Positions 1-11,144 of a stretch of DNA of 64,000 bases are shown here, piece by piece. The DNA lies in contig LNAC01000351.1 of the NCBI GenBank assembly GCA_002007465.1, positions 67,328 to 131,327 of the forward strand, given 5' to 3'. A program made the translations under genes and the position numbers. Source of the DNA: Ailurus styani. Lineage: Eukaryota > Chordata > Mammalia > Carnivora > Ailuridae. The notes beneath the pieces were generated by a model that was not told where the DNA came from, did no database searches, and saw only the letters and a program-made list of their open reading frames with translations. How positions within the stretch are numbered: position 1 is the stretch's first letter; every line of letters starts with the position of its first letter.

Positions 1-343
1 ATTAAACTTTCTGCCTATTCCCATTAAAATGTTTTTCAGCTTCTAAGGCCACACCAGCAGCACCTTTAAGTTCCATATTTCTACTAATAGTCTGTTCATG
101 ATGATTTATATACTCTCTAAGGCAATTTAGATTTTCTATTATGCTACTCAGTTCCTTTGGATCCCTTACTAACAAATTTGTTAGCATCCATTTTACTACT
201 AACAGTTTGTTCAAGGAACTCTAGGGTTTTTCCATCATGTTCATCGAATTCTTCCAGCCTCTGCCAACTGCCCATTTCCAAAGCCAGTTCCACACTTTTA
301 TGTATCTGTTACAATATACTTCACTCCTGAAACCAAAGCCTGT
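1..343 (-). mobile_element. MaLR (ERVL-MaLR) internal sequence, partial
   Basis: Read on the minus strand this resembles the start of the internal region of mammalian apparent LTR retrotransposons: a stretch about a 'gtggaactggctttggaaat' type opening, then 'ggcagaggctggaagaatt'. The same kind of text follows the LTR at 51.5 kb in this window. It lies directly downstream (minus strand) of the LTR at 344-1076 and runs off the left edge. The 70-residue open frame here is part of the element and not a host gene. MaLR internal regions are non-autonomous and normally carry no usable gag or pol. Confidence 0.65.
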
Positions 344-1076
344 ATTACTTTTCTATTGCTATCATAACTAATGACCACTAACTTAGTGGATTTAAACCAC
401 ACGACTTCATCTTCTAGTTTCAGAAGTCAGGATCATCTCAGTGTTCTTGGCTGGTGTGTGTTCTTACCTGAAGGCTCTGGGGGAATGCACACTTCAAAGT
501 TCACTGAAGTCCTCCTAATGGCTGTGTTTTAGGACTGAGGTCCTTGTTGCCTTGCTAGCTGATGTCACCTCCTTCTAGCCACCTGCATTTCTTGTCACAT
601 TACTGCTTCCCTCTGCAAACCTGCAGTGGTGAATAAAATCTTTCTCAAGATTCAAAACTCTCTAACATCCCTGTCTGCTGTACCCCACTACCTCCAGCTA
701 AAGAAAGAGTTCATGTTATGGGCACTGGGGTGGCTCAGTTTGTTAAACATCTGCCTTCAGCTCAGGTCATGATCTCAGGGTACTAGGGTCAAGTCCCACA
801 TTGGGCTCCCTGCTCAGCAGGGAATCTGCTTCTCCCTCTGCCCCTCCTCCCTACTCGTGTTCTCTTTCCCAAAAAAATAAATAAAATCCTTAAGAAAAAA
901 ATACTCACGTTATGAGATTAGGCCCACTCAGACAACCTAAGATAATCTCATCTTAATTATCTGTAAACATAATTATATTTGTGAAATTCTTCTTGCCTTG
1001 TAATATAACAGATTAACAGATGCAGGAGATTAGTATGTAGACATCTTCAGGAAGTCATTATTCTGCCTACCACACT
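344..1076 (-). mobile_element. MLT1-type MaLR LTR, split by a SINE
   Basis: On the plus strand the text runs from 'tattacttttctattgct' to 'cattattctgcctaccaca', which is the reverse complement of an MLT1 LTR. Recognisable landmarks are 'aacttagtgg' near 385, 'gaggctctgg'-like text near 470, 'taagataatctcatctt' near 940 and 'tagacatctt' near 1037. The SINE at 721-904 interrupts it. Together with 1-343 it forms the 5' LTR plus internal start of a minus-strand MaLR copy. Many indels relative to the remembered family consensus suggest an old insertion. Confidence 0.75.
721..904 (+). mobile_element. Carnivore tRNA-Lys SINE (SINEC), inserted in the MLT1 LTR
   Basis: tRNA-derived head ('ggcactggggtggctcag'), body ('gctcaggtcatgatctcagg'), CT-rich region and an AATAAATAAAATC-type tail. 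The target-site duplication is tcatgttatg at 711-720 and tcacgttatg at 905-914, with one mismatch. The body is diverged, so this is not one of the youngest copies. Confidence 0.95.
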
Positions 1077-1086
1077 GGGAAGATAG

Positions 1087-1101
1087 TATATATATATATA
1101 T
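1087..1101. repeat. (TA)n microsatellite at gap edge
   Basis: A run of alternating T and A enters the assembly gap. A longer (TA)n array is a likely reason why assembly stopped here. Confidence 0.85.
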
Positions 1102-1516
1102 NNNNNNNNNNNNNNNNNNNNNNNNNNNNNNNNNNNNNNNNNNNNNNNNNNNNNNNNNNNNNNNNNNNNNNNNNNNNNNNNNNNNNNNNNNNNNNNNNNN
1201 NNNNNNNNNNNNNNNNNNNNNNNNNNNNNNNNNNNNNNNNNNNNNNNNNNNNNNNNNNNNNNNNNNNNNNNNNNNNNNNNNNNNNNNNNNNNNNNNNNNN
1301 NNNNNNNNNNNNNNNNNNNNNNNNNNNNNNNNNNNNNNNNNNNNNNNNNNNNNNNNNNNNNNNNNNNNNNNNNNNNNNNNNNNNNNNNNNNNNNNNNNNN
1401 NNNNNNNNNNNNNNNNNNNNNNNNNNNNNNNNNNNNNNNNNNNNNNNNNNNNNNNNNNNNNNNNNNNNNNNNNNNNNNNNNNNNNNNNNNNNNNNNNNNN
1501 NNNNNNNNNNNNNNNN
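1102..1516. other. Assembly gap, 415 N
   Basis: All positions are N. The left flank is (TA)n and the right flank is the head of an antisense SINE. The gap therefore should hold at least the body and A-tail of that SINE and probably more TA repeat. Open frames drawn through it are meaningless. Confidence 0.99.
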
Positions 1517-1588
1517 ATCCCAGGACGCTGAGATCATGACCTGAGCTGAAAGCAGAGGCTTTAACCCACTGAGCCACCCAGGTGCCCT
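1517..1588 (-). mobile_element. SINEC head, rest lost in the gap
   Basis: The plus strand reads 'gatcatgacctgagctgaa', then 'ctgagccacccaggtgccc', the reverse complement of the SINE head. Only about 72 bases of the usual 190-200 are present. No target-site duplication can be tested because the other end is in the gap. Confidence 0.93.
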
Positions 1589-1641
1589 GCTTAGTATAAT
1601 TCTTAAAAGTAAATGTTTTTTTCCAGACTTGTTAAATGAGA

Positions 1642-1642
<1 letters not shown>

Positions 1643-1672
<30 letters not shown>

Positions 1673-1676
1673 TTTT
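1643..1676. repeat. (TTC)n followed by poly-T
   Basis: About seven TTC units followed by a T run. It may be the decayed A-tail of an antisense retroelement, but no body is recognisable beside it. Confidence 0.8.
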
Positions 1677-4361
1677 GGTGCTAACTTTCCTGTTGCAGAA
1701 ATTTGATTATGATTTGCATTAAGGAAATTTTAATTGGCTTTATACAACAAGTATCTGGTCATAAATTGTTTTACTGATTAAACCAAAATCAATGATGATA
1801 AAAATTACAAAAATTATACTTTTATCCTTTGACCCCAAAGTGCAAGCGTGAAAACAAGTCCATATATACCAATACATGAAATAGCATAAAAGAAATTTTT
1901 TTTCAATTTTATTTTATTTTATTTTTTCAGTGATCCAAGATTCATTGTGTATGCACACCCAGTGCTCCATGCAATACATGCCATCCTTAATACCCACCAC
2001 CAGGCTTACCCATCCCCCCTCCCCTCCATAACCCTCAGTTTGTTTCTCAGAATCCACAGTCTCTCATCTTTCAACTCCCCCTCTGATTTACCCCAATTAA
2101 CTTTTCCTTTCCTTCTCCTAATGTCCTCGATTTTATTCCTTATGTTCTACAAGTAAGTGAAACCATATGATAATTGACTTTTTCTGTTTGACTTATTTCA
2201 TTCAGCATAATCTCCTCCAGACCCATCCATGTTGATACAAAAGTTAGGTATTCATCCTTTCTGATGGATGCATAATATTCCATTGTATATATGGACTACA
2301 TCTTCTTTATCCATTCATCTGTTGAAGGGTATCTCGGCTCTTTCCACGGTTTGGCCATTATAGACATTGCTGCTATGAACGTTGGGGTACATATGGCCCT
2401 TCTTTTCACTGTATCTTTGGGGTAAATACCCAGTAGTGCAATTGCAGGTTCATAGGATAGCTCTATTTTTAATTTTTTGAGGAGTCTCCACACTGTTTTC
2501 CAAAATGGCTGCACCAACTTGCATTTCCACCAACAATGAAAGAGGGTTCCCCTTTCTCCACATCCTCTTCAACACTTGTTTCCTGTCCTGTTGATTTTGG
2601 CCATTCTAACTGGTATAAGGTGGTATCTCAGTGTGGTTTTGATTTGAATTTCCCTGATGGCTAGTGATGAACATTTTTTCATGTGTCTGTTGCCATTTGT
2701 ATGTCTTCTTTGGAGAAGGGTCTGTTCATGTCTTCTGCCCATTCTTTGACATGATTATCTGTTTCTTGGGCATTGAGTTTGAGGAGTTCTTTATAGATCT
2801 TGGATGTCAGCCCATTGTCCATAGTGTCATTTGCGAATATCTTCTCCCATTCCATGGGTTGCCTCTTTGTTTTGTTAACTGTTCCTTTGCTGTGCAGAAG
2901 CTTATTATCTTGATGAAGTCCCAAAAGTTCATTTTCGCTTTTGTTTCCTTTGCCTTTGGAGATGTGTCTTGAAAGAAGTTGCTGTGGCTGATGTCAGAGA
3001 GGTTACTGCCTATGTTCTCCTCTAGGATTTTGATAGATTCCTGCCTCATGTTGAGGTCTTTCATCCATTGCGAGTTTATCTTTGTGTATGGCATGAAAGA
3101 ATGTTTGAGTTTCATTCTTCTATACATAGCTGTCCAATTTTCCCAGCACCATTTATTGAAGAGACTGTCATTTTTTACTGGATGTTTTTTTCCTGTGTTG
3201 TCAAAGATTATTTGACCACAGAGTTGAGGGTCCATATCTGGATTCTCTACTCTGTTTCATTGGTCTATGTGTCTGTTTTTGTGCCAGTACCATGCTGTCT
3301 TGGTGATCACAGCTTTGTAGTAAAGCTTGAAATCAGGCAACATGATGCCCCCAGCTTTGTTTTTCTTTTTCAACATTTCCTTAGTGATTCGGGGTCTTTT
3401 CTGGTTCCATACAAATTTTAGGATTGTTTGTTCTAGCACTTTGAAAATTGCTGGTGGAATTTTGATCGGGATGGCATTGAAAGTATAGATTGCTCTGGGC
3501 AGTACAGACATTTTAACAATGTTTATTTTTCCAATCCATGAGCATAGAATGCTTTTCCATCTTTTTGTGTCTTCTTCAATTTCTTTAATGAGTGTTCTAT
3601 AGTTCCTCGAGTACAGATCCTTTACCTCTTTGGTTAAGTTTATTCCAAGGTATCTTATGGTTCTTGGTGCTATAGTAAATGGAATCGATTCTCTAATTTC
3701 CCTTTCTATATTTTCATTGCTACTGTATAAGAAAGCAATTGATTTCTGTGCATTGATTTTGTATCTTGCCACATTACTGAATTGCTATATGAGTTTTAGT
3801 AGTTTGGGTGTGGAGTCTTTTGGGTTTTCCATATAAAGTATCATGTCATCTGTGAATAGAGAGAGTTTGACTTCTTCTTTGCCAATTCAAATACATTTTA
3901 TTTCTTTTTGTTGTCTGATTGCTGTTGCTAGGACTTCTAGTACTATGTTGAGCAACAGTGGTGAGAGTGGGCATCCTTGTTGTGTTCCTGATCTCAGTGG
4001 GAAGGCTGTCAGTTTTTCCCCACTGAGAATGATACTCGCTGTGGGTTTTTCATAGATAGACTTTATGAAGTTGAGGAATGTTCCCTCTATCCCTATACTT
4101 TGAAGAATTTTAATCAGGAACAGATGCTATGTTTTGTCAAATGCTTTTTCTGCATTCAATTGAGAGGACCATGTGGTTCTTCTCTCTTCTCTTATTGATT
4201 TGTTCTATCACATTGATTGATTTGCGAATGTTGAACTACCCTTGCATCCCAGGGATAAATCCCACCTGGTCAAGGAGGATAATCTTTTTAATGTACTGTT
4301 GGATCCTATTAGCTAGGATCTTGTTGAGAATCTTGAAATCCAGATTCATCAGGGATACCGA

Positions 4362-4362
4362 N
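4362..4362. other. Single-N contig join inside L1 ORF2
   Basis: One N interrupts otherwise smooth L1 text. A few extra bases (ccga) just before it do not fit the L1 sequence expected there, so this is probably a repeat-induced join of unknown true size. Confidence 0.8.
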
Positions 4363-4828
4363 TTGGTCTGAAATTCTCCTTTTTGATGGGGTCTTTGCCT
4401 GGTGTGGGGATCAAGGTAATGCTGGCTTCATAGAAAGAGTCTGGAAGTTTTTCCTCTGTTTCTAATTTTTGAAACAGCTTCAGGAGAATAGGTATTATTT
4501 CTTCTTTGAATGTTTTGTAGAATTCCCTAGAGAATCTGTCGGATCCTGGGCTCTTGTTTTTTGGGAGGTTTTTGATCACTGCTTCAATCTTGTTACTAGA
4601 CATTGGTCTATTCAGGTTGTCAATTTCTTCCTGTTTTAGTCTTGGAAGTTTATAGGTTTCCAGGAATGTATCTATTTCTTCTAGGTTGCTTAACTTATTG
4701 GCATGTAACTGTCAAGCATAGTTTCTGATGATTGTTTCTATTTCCTTGGTGTTAGTCATGATCTCTCCACTTTTATTCATAATTTTGTTAATTTGAGTCC
4801 TCTCTCTTTTCTTTTGGATTAGTTTGGG

Positions 4829-4860
4829 CAGTGGTTTATCAATCNCAGTGGTTTATCAAT
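4829..4860. other. 15-bp duplication across a single N (assembly join)
   Basis: The 15-mer cagtggtttatcaat occurs at 4829-4843 and again at 4846-4860, separated by c plus one N. L1 elements have one copy here. This looks like two overlapping contig ends that were never merged. Confidence 0.88.
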
Positions 4861-6050
4861 ATTATTAATTCCTTTAAAGAACCAGTTTCTAGTTTTGTTG
4901 ATGTGTTCTACTGTATCTCTAGTTTCTAACTCATTGATCTCTGCTCTAATCTTAAATATTTTCTCTTCTTGTGCGTGGGGTTGGCCTAATTTATTGTTGA
5001 TCTTCCAGGAGTTAAGGTGTAAAGAGAATTGGTGTATTCAGGATCTTTCAGTTTTTTTAAGTGAGGCTTGGATGGCTATGTATTTCCCCCTTAGGACCGC
5101 CTTTGATGTATTCCATAGGTTTGGGACCAATGTGTCTTCATTCTCATCGGTTTCCATGAATTGTTTAAGTTCTTCTTTGATTTCCTGGTTGATCCAAACA
5201 TTCTTGAGCAGGATGGTCTTTAACATCCAAGTGTTTGAATTCCTTCCAAACTTTTTCTTGTGGTTGAGTTCCAGTTTCAAAGCATTGTGGTCTGAGAATA
5301 TGCAGGGAATAATCTCAGTCTTTTGGTATCAGTTGAGCCCTGATTTGTGACTGAGAATGTAGTCTGTTCTGGAGAAAATTCCATGTGTGCTCAAGAAGAA
5401 TGAGTATTCTGTTGTTTTAGGGTGGAATGTTTTGTATATATCTATGAGGTCCATCAATCCAATATGTCATTCAAAGCTCTTGTTTCTTTGTTGATTTTCT
5501 GCTTAGATGATCTGTCTATTGCTGAGAGTGGCATGTTAAGATCCCCTACAATTAATGTATTCATATCAATATGACTCTTTATATTAATAGTTGGCTTATA
5601 TAGTTGGCTGCTCCCATGTTGGGGTCATAATTATTTACAGTTGTTAGATCTTCTTGGTGGATAAACCCTTTAAGAATGATCTGGTGTCCTTCTGTATCTC
5701 TGACCACAGTCTTTAGCTTAAAATATAATTTATCTGATATGAGAATCACTATCTCAGACTTCTTTTGAGGCCCATTGGCATAAAAGATGGTTTTCCATCC
5801 CTTCACTTTCAGTCTGGATATATCTTTAGGTTCAAAGTGTGTCTCTTCTAGACAGCATATGGATGGGTCCTATCTTTTTATCCAGTCTGCAACCCTGTGC
5901 CTTTTTATGGGAGCATTTGGCCATTCATGTTGAGAGTAATTATTGAAAAGTAAGTTTTTATTGACTTCACATTGCCTGTGAAGTCCTTGTTTCTATACAT
6001 TGCCTCTGTAACTTTCTGTTCTATGTCACTCTTGGGTTCTTTCTTCTTTT

Positions 6051-6251
6051 TTTTTTTTTAAAGATTTTATTTATTTATTTGACAGAGAGAGAGAGAGAGA
6101 TTACAAGTCGGCAGAGAGGCAGGCAGAGAGAGAGGAGGAAGTAGGCTCCCTGCTGAGCAGAGAGCCCGATGCGGGTCTCAATCCCAGGACCCTGGGATCA
6201 TGACCTGAGCCGAAGGCAGCGGCTTTAACCCACTGAGCCACCCAGGCACCC
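6051..6251 (-). mobile_element. Young SINEC inside the L1
   Basis: Antisense SINE with T-rich tail, AAAGATTTTATTTATTTATTTG, GA-rich block, and the head ending 'cactgagccacccaggcacc'. A perfect 15-bp target-site duplication, gttctttcttctttt, lies at 6036-6050 and 6252-6266. It splits the L1 just downstream of the recognisable ORF1 C-terminus. Confidence 0.97.
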
Positions 6252-6731
6252 GTTCTTTCTTCTTTTAATAAGAACTCCCCTTAATATTTCTTGTAGTGAT
6301 GGCTTGGTGGTCACATAATCTTTTAGATCTTGCCGGTCTTGGAAGCTCTTTATCTCTCCATCCATTCTGAATGTCAGCCTTGCTGGATAAAGTGTTCTTG
6401 GCTGCATGTTCTTCTCATTTAGTGCCATGTATATGTGTTGCCAGCCCTTTCTTGCTTGCCAGGTTTCCATTGACAGTTCTGACATTATTCTGATGGTCCT
6501 TCCTCTGTATGTAAGGAATCTCTTCCCCCTAGTTGCCCTTAAGACCTCCTGTCTGAATTTATGATTCGTGAATCTCGCAATTAAGTGTCTGGGGGTCTTT
6601 CTAGACTCGTTGATCTTGGGGGGTGTCCTCTCCGCCTCTAGGACACGAATACTTGTTCCATTCTCCAGATTAGGGAAATTTTCTTCCAGTATTTGATCAA
6701 CTATAACTTCTAGTCTGAAAATATTTTTCAA
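6252..6731 (-). pseudogene. L1 ORF1 remnant, C-terminal part
   Basis: About 155 codons read open on the minus strand. They match the C-terminal half of the L1 RNA-binding protein ORF1p: the end of the RRM-like domain (E-E-N-F-P-N-L, then T-P-P-K, T-P-R-H-L-I-A-R-F) and the C-terminal domain (Y-P-A-R-L-T-F near the middle, D-Y-V-T-T-K-P-S-L-Q-E-I-L near the end). The N-terminal coiled coil is missing because the L1 is truncated at about 6731. The frame then runs into the SINE and stops, so its last residues are SINE-derived. It is not functional. Confidence 0.93.
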
Positions 6732-9231
6732 GAAACAAAAAACATGCCTCTTATGAACATGGAGAAAATAAAAACTAACAAAATTCTGTAATGTGGTTTA
6801 TCAGAAAGCACACATTCATATATATGAGGAAAGCTTTCCATGATTAGGAGCTATAAGTGAAAGAAGCAGAATAAATGGGTTTAGCTGGTCTGAAAGTTAT
6901 ACATAAGAGGATATTATAATATTTTTAGTAACTATGAATGATAATTTTAAAATTCCATATTTCACTAATTTTTTAAACATATTGTGCCATGAACTTAGCA
7001 AGTTTAGTTAGAGAGTTTTGTGAAAGTAAGTTACCCACAGGCTATGAAGGTTCTTTTGAACTGTAAGAGAATTTCATAAGCCACCACAAATTCATTATTA
7101 AATTCAAATTGCCAAAAGAATTAGGCGGCAATATTCACCTACTCAGAAACATTTTCTTTGCAAATTTAGAGTAGTGAACATACCATTCAGTGCAAATATT
7201 TGCTTAAAATTTTTGCCATTATGATTTCTAGAATATGGTATTAAAACATAAATTCAAGGAATCAGTATTTCTAGGTGCCAGACTCCAAAAAGTATTTTCT
7301 TGGAATATTGAATACATTAAAGTCACAAAATTGACAGACTGTATAACTCTCATAACTAGAATGTAGGCATACTCTTTGCATTTTTAAAATATATGAGGGA
7401 TGGAATTCATTTTCTTTCTTTCCTCAATCCCACCTGTGGTAGGACATGAGAGCATCTAAATTTCCTGCTCCCAAGAGAAATGCTGATCTGTCACTAGCAG
7501 AATCCAAAGTTCCAGCCCTCCTGAGGGAAGTAAATGGCCTAAGGTGTGGTTATTTACAATAAGCAATGCCTTTTGCTTTCTTATAATTTGAATAAGTTGG
7601 TATCTTTAGTAAATAATATCATAAACCTCCAAAGGAGTCCAATTTTATTTGTAAAAAGACCAAAACTCCATATGTAGCTATTGCAAAATTTCCTCTATAA
7701 TAATAATAAACACAATGTAATGAAAACATAACCTCACAAGAAATTCAAACTAGAGTCAACTTATAAAATGTGCGTATAAGCAGATGGCGGTGGGAGTGGT
7801 TATAAACTATTAATAAGGCCAAGGCAGGTACATTATGTGAAATTAGGTTTCACCTCTTGGCCCATTTCAGCTTCAATTCATGAAATAGATCGCAAATAGG
7901 AAAGAGAGTACATGTACTTTACTTGGAAACTGTATCCAGATAATGGGAGAGCTGTGGTATGCTGCACTGGGTGATTCTTTTTGAGGTGAAACCCATTTAT
8001 CCCATTCACCCCCTACTCTTAGTCTTTATAAACTGCCAGATAAGAAAACATCCAGAGAAGAAAAATGAAGAGAGTGGAAGAAGAAGGAGGTTTAATATTG
8101 TATATTGTTTTATGAGATGATTGCCTCATAATGTATAAAGTATTCTAGGCAGGAGAAACTATAGGAAGAATCTCCATTGCAGTTTATACTGGAAGTGTTA
8201 GCTTTTATTTTTAACTAGCTTAGTATAATATAGAATCAGACTTTTGAGTTAGAAGAAGTAACAGTTCAGTGCAATAGTTTTGCATGAAAAATTTCTGAGA
8301 AATGAAAAATTCTTCTAAGAGCAATGCGCATTAACTTAGCCCCCAATTTAACTTTGAGAAAGGAATTCTATCATCGTCCAGTAAGAAATAAACAGAAATA
8401 TAAATCTTAAGTTTTGGCAGGAGTCAGTAATGGAAAATGTTTTTATTTTAAAAGTAAATAAAATTAAAAATTCTGGAATCTCAGTTTTTTAAAAGTAAAT
8501 AAGATTAAAAATTCTGAGATCTCAGTTTTTTTTCAGTTGTCCTAAAATTTGTTAGACTGTTCCCATGTATCTCAAATAGAGGGCCAACTCCACTTGTATT
8601 TTCTCTTCATTTAACCACAGCTTAATGGGTGTGGTTATAGGGCTATGTTATAGGCCATTGCCACAGAGAGATTTTTGACTCCTCATGATTCCATTTCAAG
8701 TGTGATTTCAACATTTTTATTCAACTTTTTCCAGTTATTTGTGGTATCTGCAGCACACTTCAATCCCCTTGATACTAAACAACTAGAGTAAATAATTTTA
8801 CAGTTCAAAACATATAAAACACCAGTTCTATGATGGTTTTTGTTATTCATTCTGCCTATCACAGCATGGAAGTGTTTGTTACTTGGTATGAATACACTTG
8901 TCCTTGGTATAAGTACATTTAAATTCTGATGATCTAACATGGGTCCAAGTCAAATTCCTCATCCTTCTTCCAAAATTGATCCTCATCCTCATTCCTGACC
9001 TCTAGATGCTGAAATTACTATAACACTGACTTTCCAATACAGTGTGTACTGTTCAATCTTGTCTAGGATACACTGTAGGTCCTAGATAATCCTTAATGCT
9101 TGCTGCAAACAAACAACACTTTGCCTAGTTTCTATCTATTATTATGATCATTTATTTTATTTCCCATGTTTTTTCTTTATCAACATTTCTCAATTTCAGT
9201 CAAAATTTAGTTATTCAAGAGTCAATTCCTA
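6732..9231. other. Unique AT-rich DNA, no gene recognised
   Basis: About 2.5 kb with no mobile element I can name apart from the short tandem duplication at 8450-8532. The 85-codon frame at 8683-8940 (minus) shows no protein family features and is treated as chance. Confidence 0.6.
8450..8532. repeat. 41-bp imperfect tandem duplication
   Basis: A unit starting aaaagtaaata and ending in ctcag plus a T run is present at about 8450-8490 and again at about 8491-8532. The copies differ at a few positions (aaaatt/agatt, ggaatc/gagatc). Confidence 0.85.
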
Positions 9232-9425
9232 GGGTTCCTGGGTGGTTCAGTTGGTTAGGCATCTGCCTTCTGCTTGGGTCATGATCCCAGGGTCCTGAGA
9301 TTGAGCCCTGCATTGGGCTCTCTGCTCAGTGGGGAGCCTGTTTCTCTTTCTCCCTTTGCAGCTCCCCCTGCTTTTTCTCTCCCTCTCTCTTTCTGTCAAA
9401 TAAATAAATAAAATCTAAAAAGAAA
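9232..9425 (+). mobile_element. SINEC, older copy
   Basis: Head 'gggttcctgggtggttcag', then 'gggtcatgatcccagggtcc', a CT-rich stretch and an AAATAAATAAATAAAATC tail. Several differences from the younger copies in the head and body. Flanking agagt-type similarity hints at a target-site duplication, but it is imperfect. Confidence 0.94.
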
Positions 9426-9840
9426 AGAGTTCCTGAGTTCAATTAATATTATAATATTTTCTTAGAATTTATCTATCTCTCTTTCTCCTTTATTTTTTTT
9501 TTAATTTTTAAGAAATTGATCGCAGACTGATTATATGATGGTCAGTATTTTAACTGGAAAGCTCAAAGAATTGTTGCATCCTACGATCACTAAAATAATT
9601 GCCACAAACTGTAAGAGTAATGCCACACTGGGAAGAAGTGGTTACCTCTAAAGCAGTTCTGTTCCTTTCAGATTCAAGATATGGAGCACCATCAGTCAGG
9701 AAGAACGAATTTAGATCATTGCATGTGCACAAAATGATGTCCAGTTCTGTATCCATGTCTTTATCTCTGCTCTAAAATCATCAACCCAATGAACTTTCAA
9801 GTCTAGCTCCTACTCGTTATTTTACTCTCTCCTTGCAGCA

Positions 9841-10352
9841 GACAGAATTCTAAGATAGGTCCAAGATTCCTGCTACCTGGTGGACAAGTCCTTTATAATC
9901 TCTCTTCTTGAGTGTGGGCAGGATCTATGAACATGATGGGTTGGTGTTTCTGTGACAGGACTCCATTTTAGCAGATTGGAGAGAGATTCTTCTTACTTTG
10001 AAGAAGTAAGCTTCCATGTTATGAAAGGATCATGTTGCTAGAATTTGAGAGTGCCCTTCAGGAGCTGAGAGAGCTCAGTAGGTATCTTGGAAGAAAACGG
10101 AGACCTCAGTCTTACCACAATGGAACTGAATTCTGCTAATAACTTAAATGAGCTTGGAAAAGGACTGCAGGCTTCAGATGAGAATACATCTGGTTGATGC
10201 CTTGATTTTAACCTGGTGAGACCCTGAACAGATAATCTATGTAAGGCATGTCTGGGTGCCTAACCTACAAAATCTCTGGAAAAATAAATAGGTGCTGTGA
10301 TAAGCCTTTAAGTTTATACTCAATTTTTCATAAGTAATACAAAGCTAATACT
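9841..10352 (+). mobile_element. MaLR-like LTR (MLT1-type)
   Basis: Begins near 'gacagaattctaagatagg' and ends near 'acaaagctaatac', the start and end style of MLT1-group LTRs. Internal landmarks include 'tgagtgtgggcaggat' (about 9911), 'gaactgaattctgctaataac' (about 10123, broken up) and 'cttgattttaacctggtgag' style text near 10200. It appears to be a solo LTR. The exact subfamily is not assigned. Confidence 0.6.
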
Positions 10353-10539
10353 CTTTTTTCAAATGCCAACTTATACCTCTTTTCCAGTGCCTCAATCTGA
10401 ACTCCATTCCACATAGTCATATCACTATCTATTTTGTTGCTTTATTTTCTTCATAGAATGTATTTCTATCTGAAATTATATACCTTCTTGTTGAACAGTA
10501 AAATATCTAATAATAACTAATAATAATTGCATTCTTATA

Positions 10540-10700
10540 TAGTATCCATCTTTGTGCATTACTCATTTAAGCCTCATTCTCGACCCAAGAAGAAGGCAGG
10601 CTGATTTGTATTTTTTAAGGGCTATTCTGGGATATTGATGTGTTAAGCAATCATTTCAAGATTACATAATTGTCAAATGGAGAGGCTTGAACTTAAATCC
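10540..10700 (-). mobile_element. MIR fragment
   Basis: Plus-strand text runs from 'catttaagcctcattctc' through a region resembling the reversed MIR core to 'gagaggcttgaactt'. This order (lymph-like 'tgaggaaactgag...gaacccagg' pattern) is typical of an antisense MIR. It is strongly diverged. Confidence 0.55.
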
Positions 10701-11144
10701 AAGTTATTCTTATTTGGTAGCTCTTACTGTATTATTCTGCCTTAAATAATATATTTTATGTTATTCTACCAGTTGTAGTGTAATTTATTACTTTAGTCTT
10801 CCTATCACATTTTTCCACACAAAAAAGAAAAATAAAAGATAACTTTATGATCTCATTTAGAGCCAAGTATTTATTTTCAGTCCTTCATGACAAAATATGC
10901 TTTTCCTTTTTTATAATGATTGAAATGCCCAAGATAGATTTTTCTTATGAAAAATAGTTGACATTAAACTATTAAAGCAATAAAAAACACAAAATCCAGA
11001 GAGACTTTAATACTGTGAAGATCAGTTACAAAATTGTTCTGCTATATTACAGTGGAGTCTCAAAGGGTTTTGTTTGATACCTACAACATGAAATAGCAAC
11101 TAAAACATGGGTAGAAACAAACTATAATTTACTATATATGCAAA

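Larger units (their letters stand above)
2294..5945 (-). pseudogene. L1 ORF2 remnant (endonuclease-reverse transcriptase)
   Basis: ORF2p nicks target DNA and reverse-transcribes L1 RNA. In order on the minus strand I see endonuclease pieces with a C-L-E-E-T-H block (about 5834-5851), G-D-L-N in place of the usual GDFN (5535-5546) and the catalytic S-D-H (5287-5295). Next come reverse-transcriptase pieces with K-S-P-G-S-D near 4550 and F-T-D-D (3845-3856) at the site that is normally FADD, keeping both metal-binding aspartates. A 171-residue open stretch at 3257-3772 is post-catalytic. The C-terminal pieces lie at 2807-3235, 2679-2924 and 2296-2517. Stops and frameshifts separate these blocks, and a TAG ends the last one in place of a usual Trp codon. 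The frame needs about 1,275 codons when intact. Two single-N joins (4362, 4845) lie inside it, so some breaks may be assembly errors. Confidence 0.93.
1889..6731 (-). mobile_element. Long 5'-truncated LINE-1, antisense
   Basis: The 3' end lies on the left: a T-rich tail at about 1889-1928 (poly-A on the element's strand), followed by 3'UTR or ORF2-end text. ORF2 remains cover about 2.3-5.9 kb and ORF1 remains cover 6.25-6.73 kb. The 5' end stops abruptly inside ORF1, typical of a 5'-truncated insertion. A SINE (6051-6251) has since inserted near the ORF1/ORF2 boundary. Long open pieces remain, which suggests a carnivore-age element rather than a pan-mammalian one. It cannot move now: ORF1 lacks its N-terminus and ORF2 is broken by several stops and frameshifts. 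I could not define a convincing target-site duplication. Confidence 0.95.

Noticed and set aside
1047..1577. 156- and 176-codon frames
   Set aside because: They run through the N gap and into SINE sequence.
3068..3421. 117-codon plus-strand frame, and similar plus-strand frames at 2664-2972 and 4895-5350
   Set aside because: They are antisense shadows of the L1 ORF2.
9550..9756. 68-codon minus-strand frame with a somewhat protein-like composition
   Set aside because: Too short and isolated; no neighbouring frame continues it. A translated search could reopen it.
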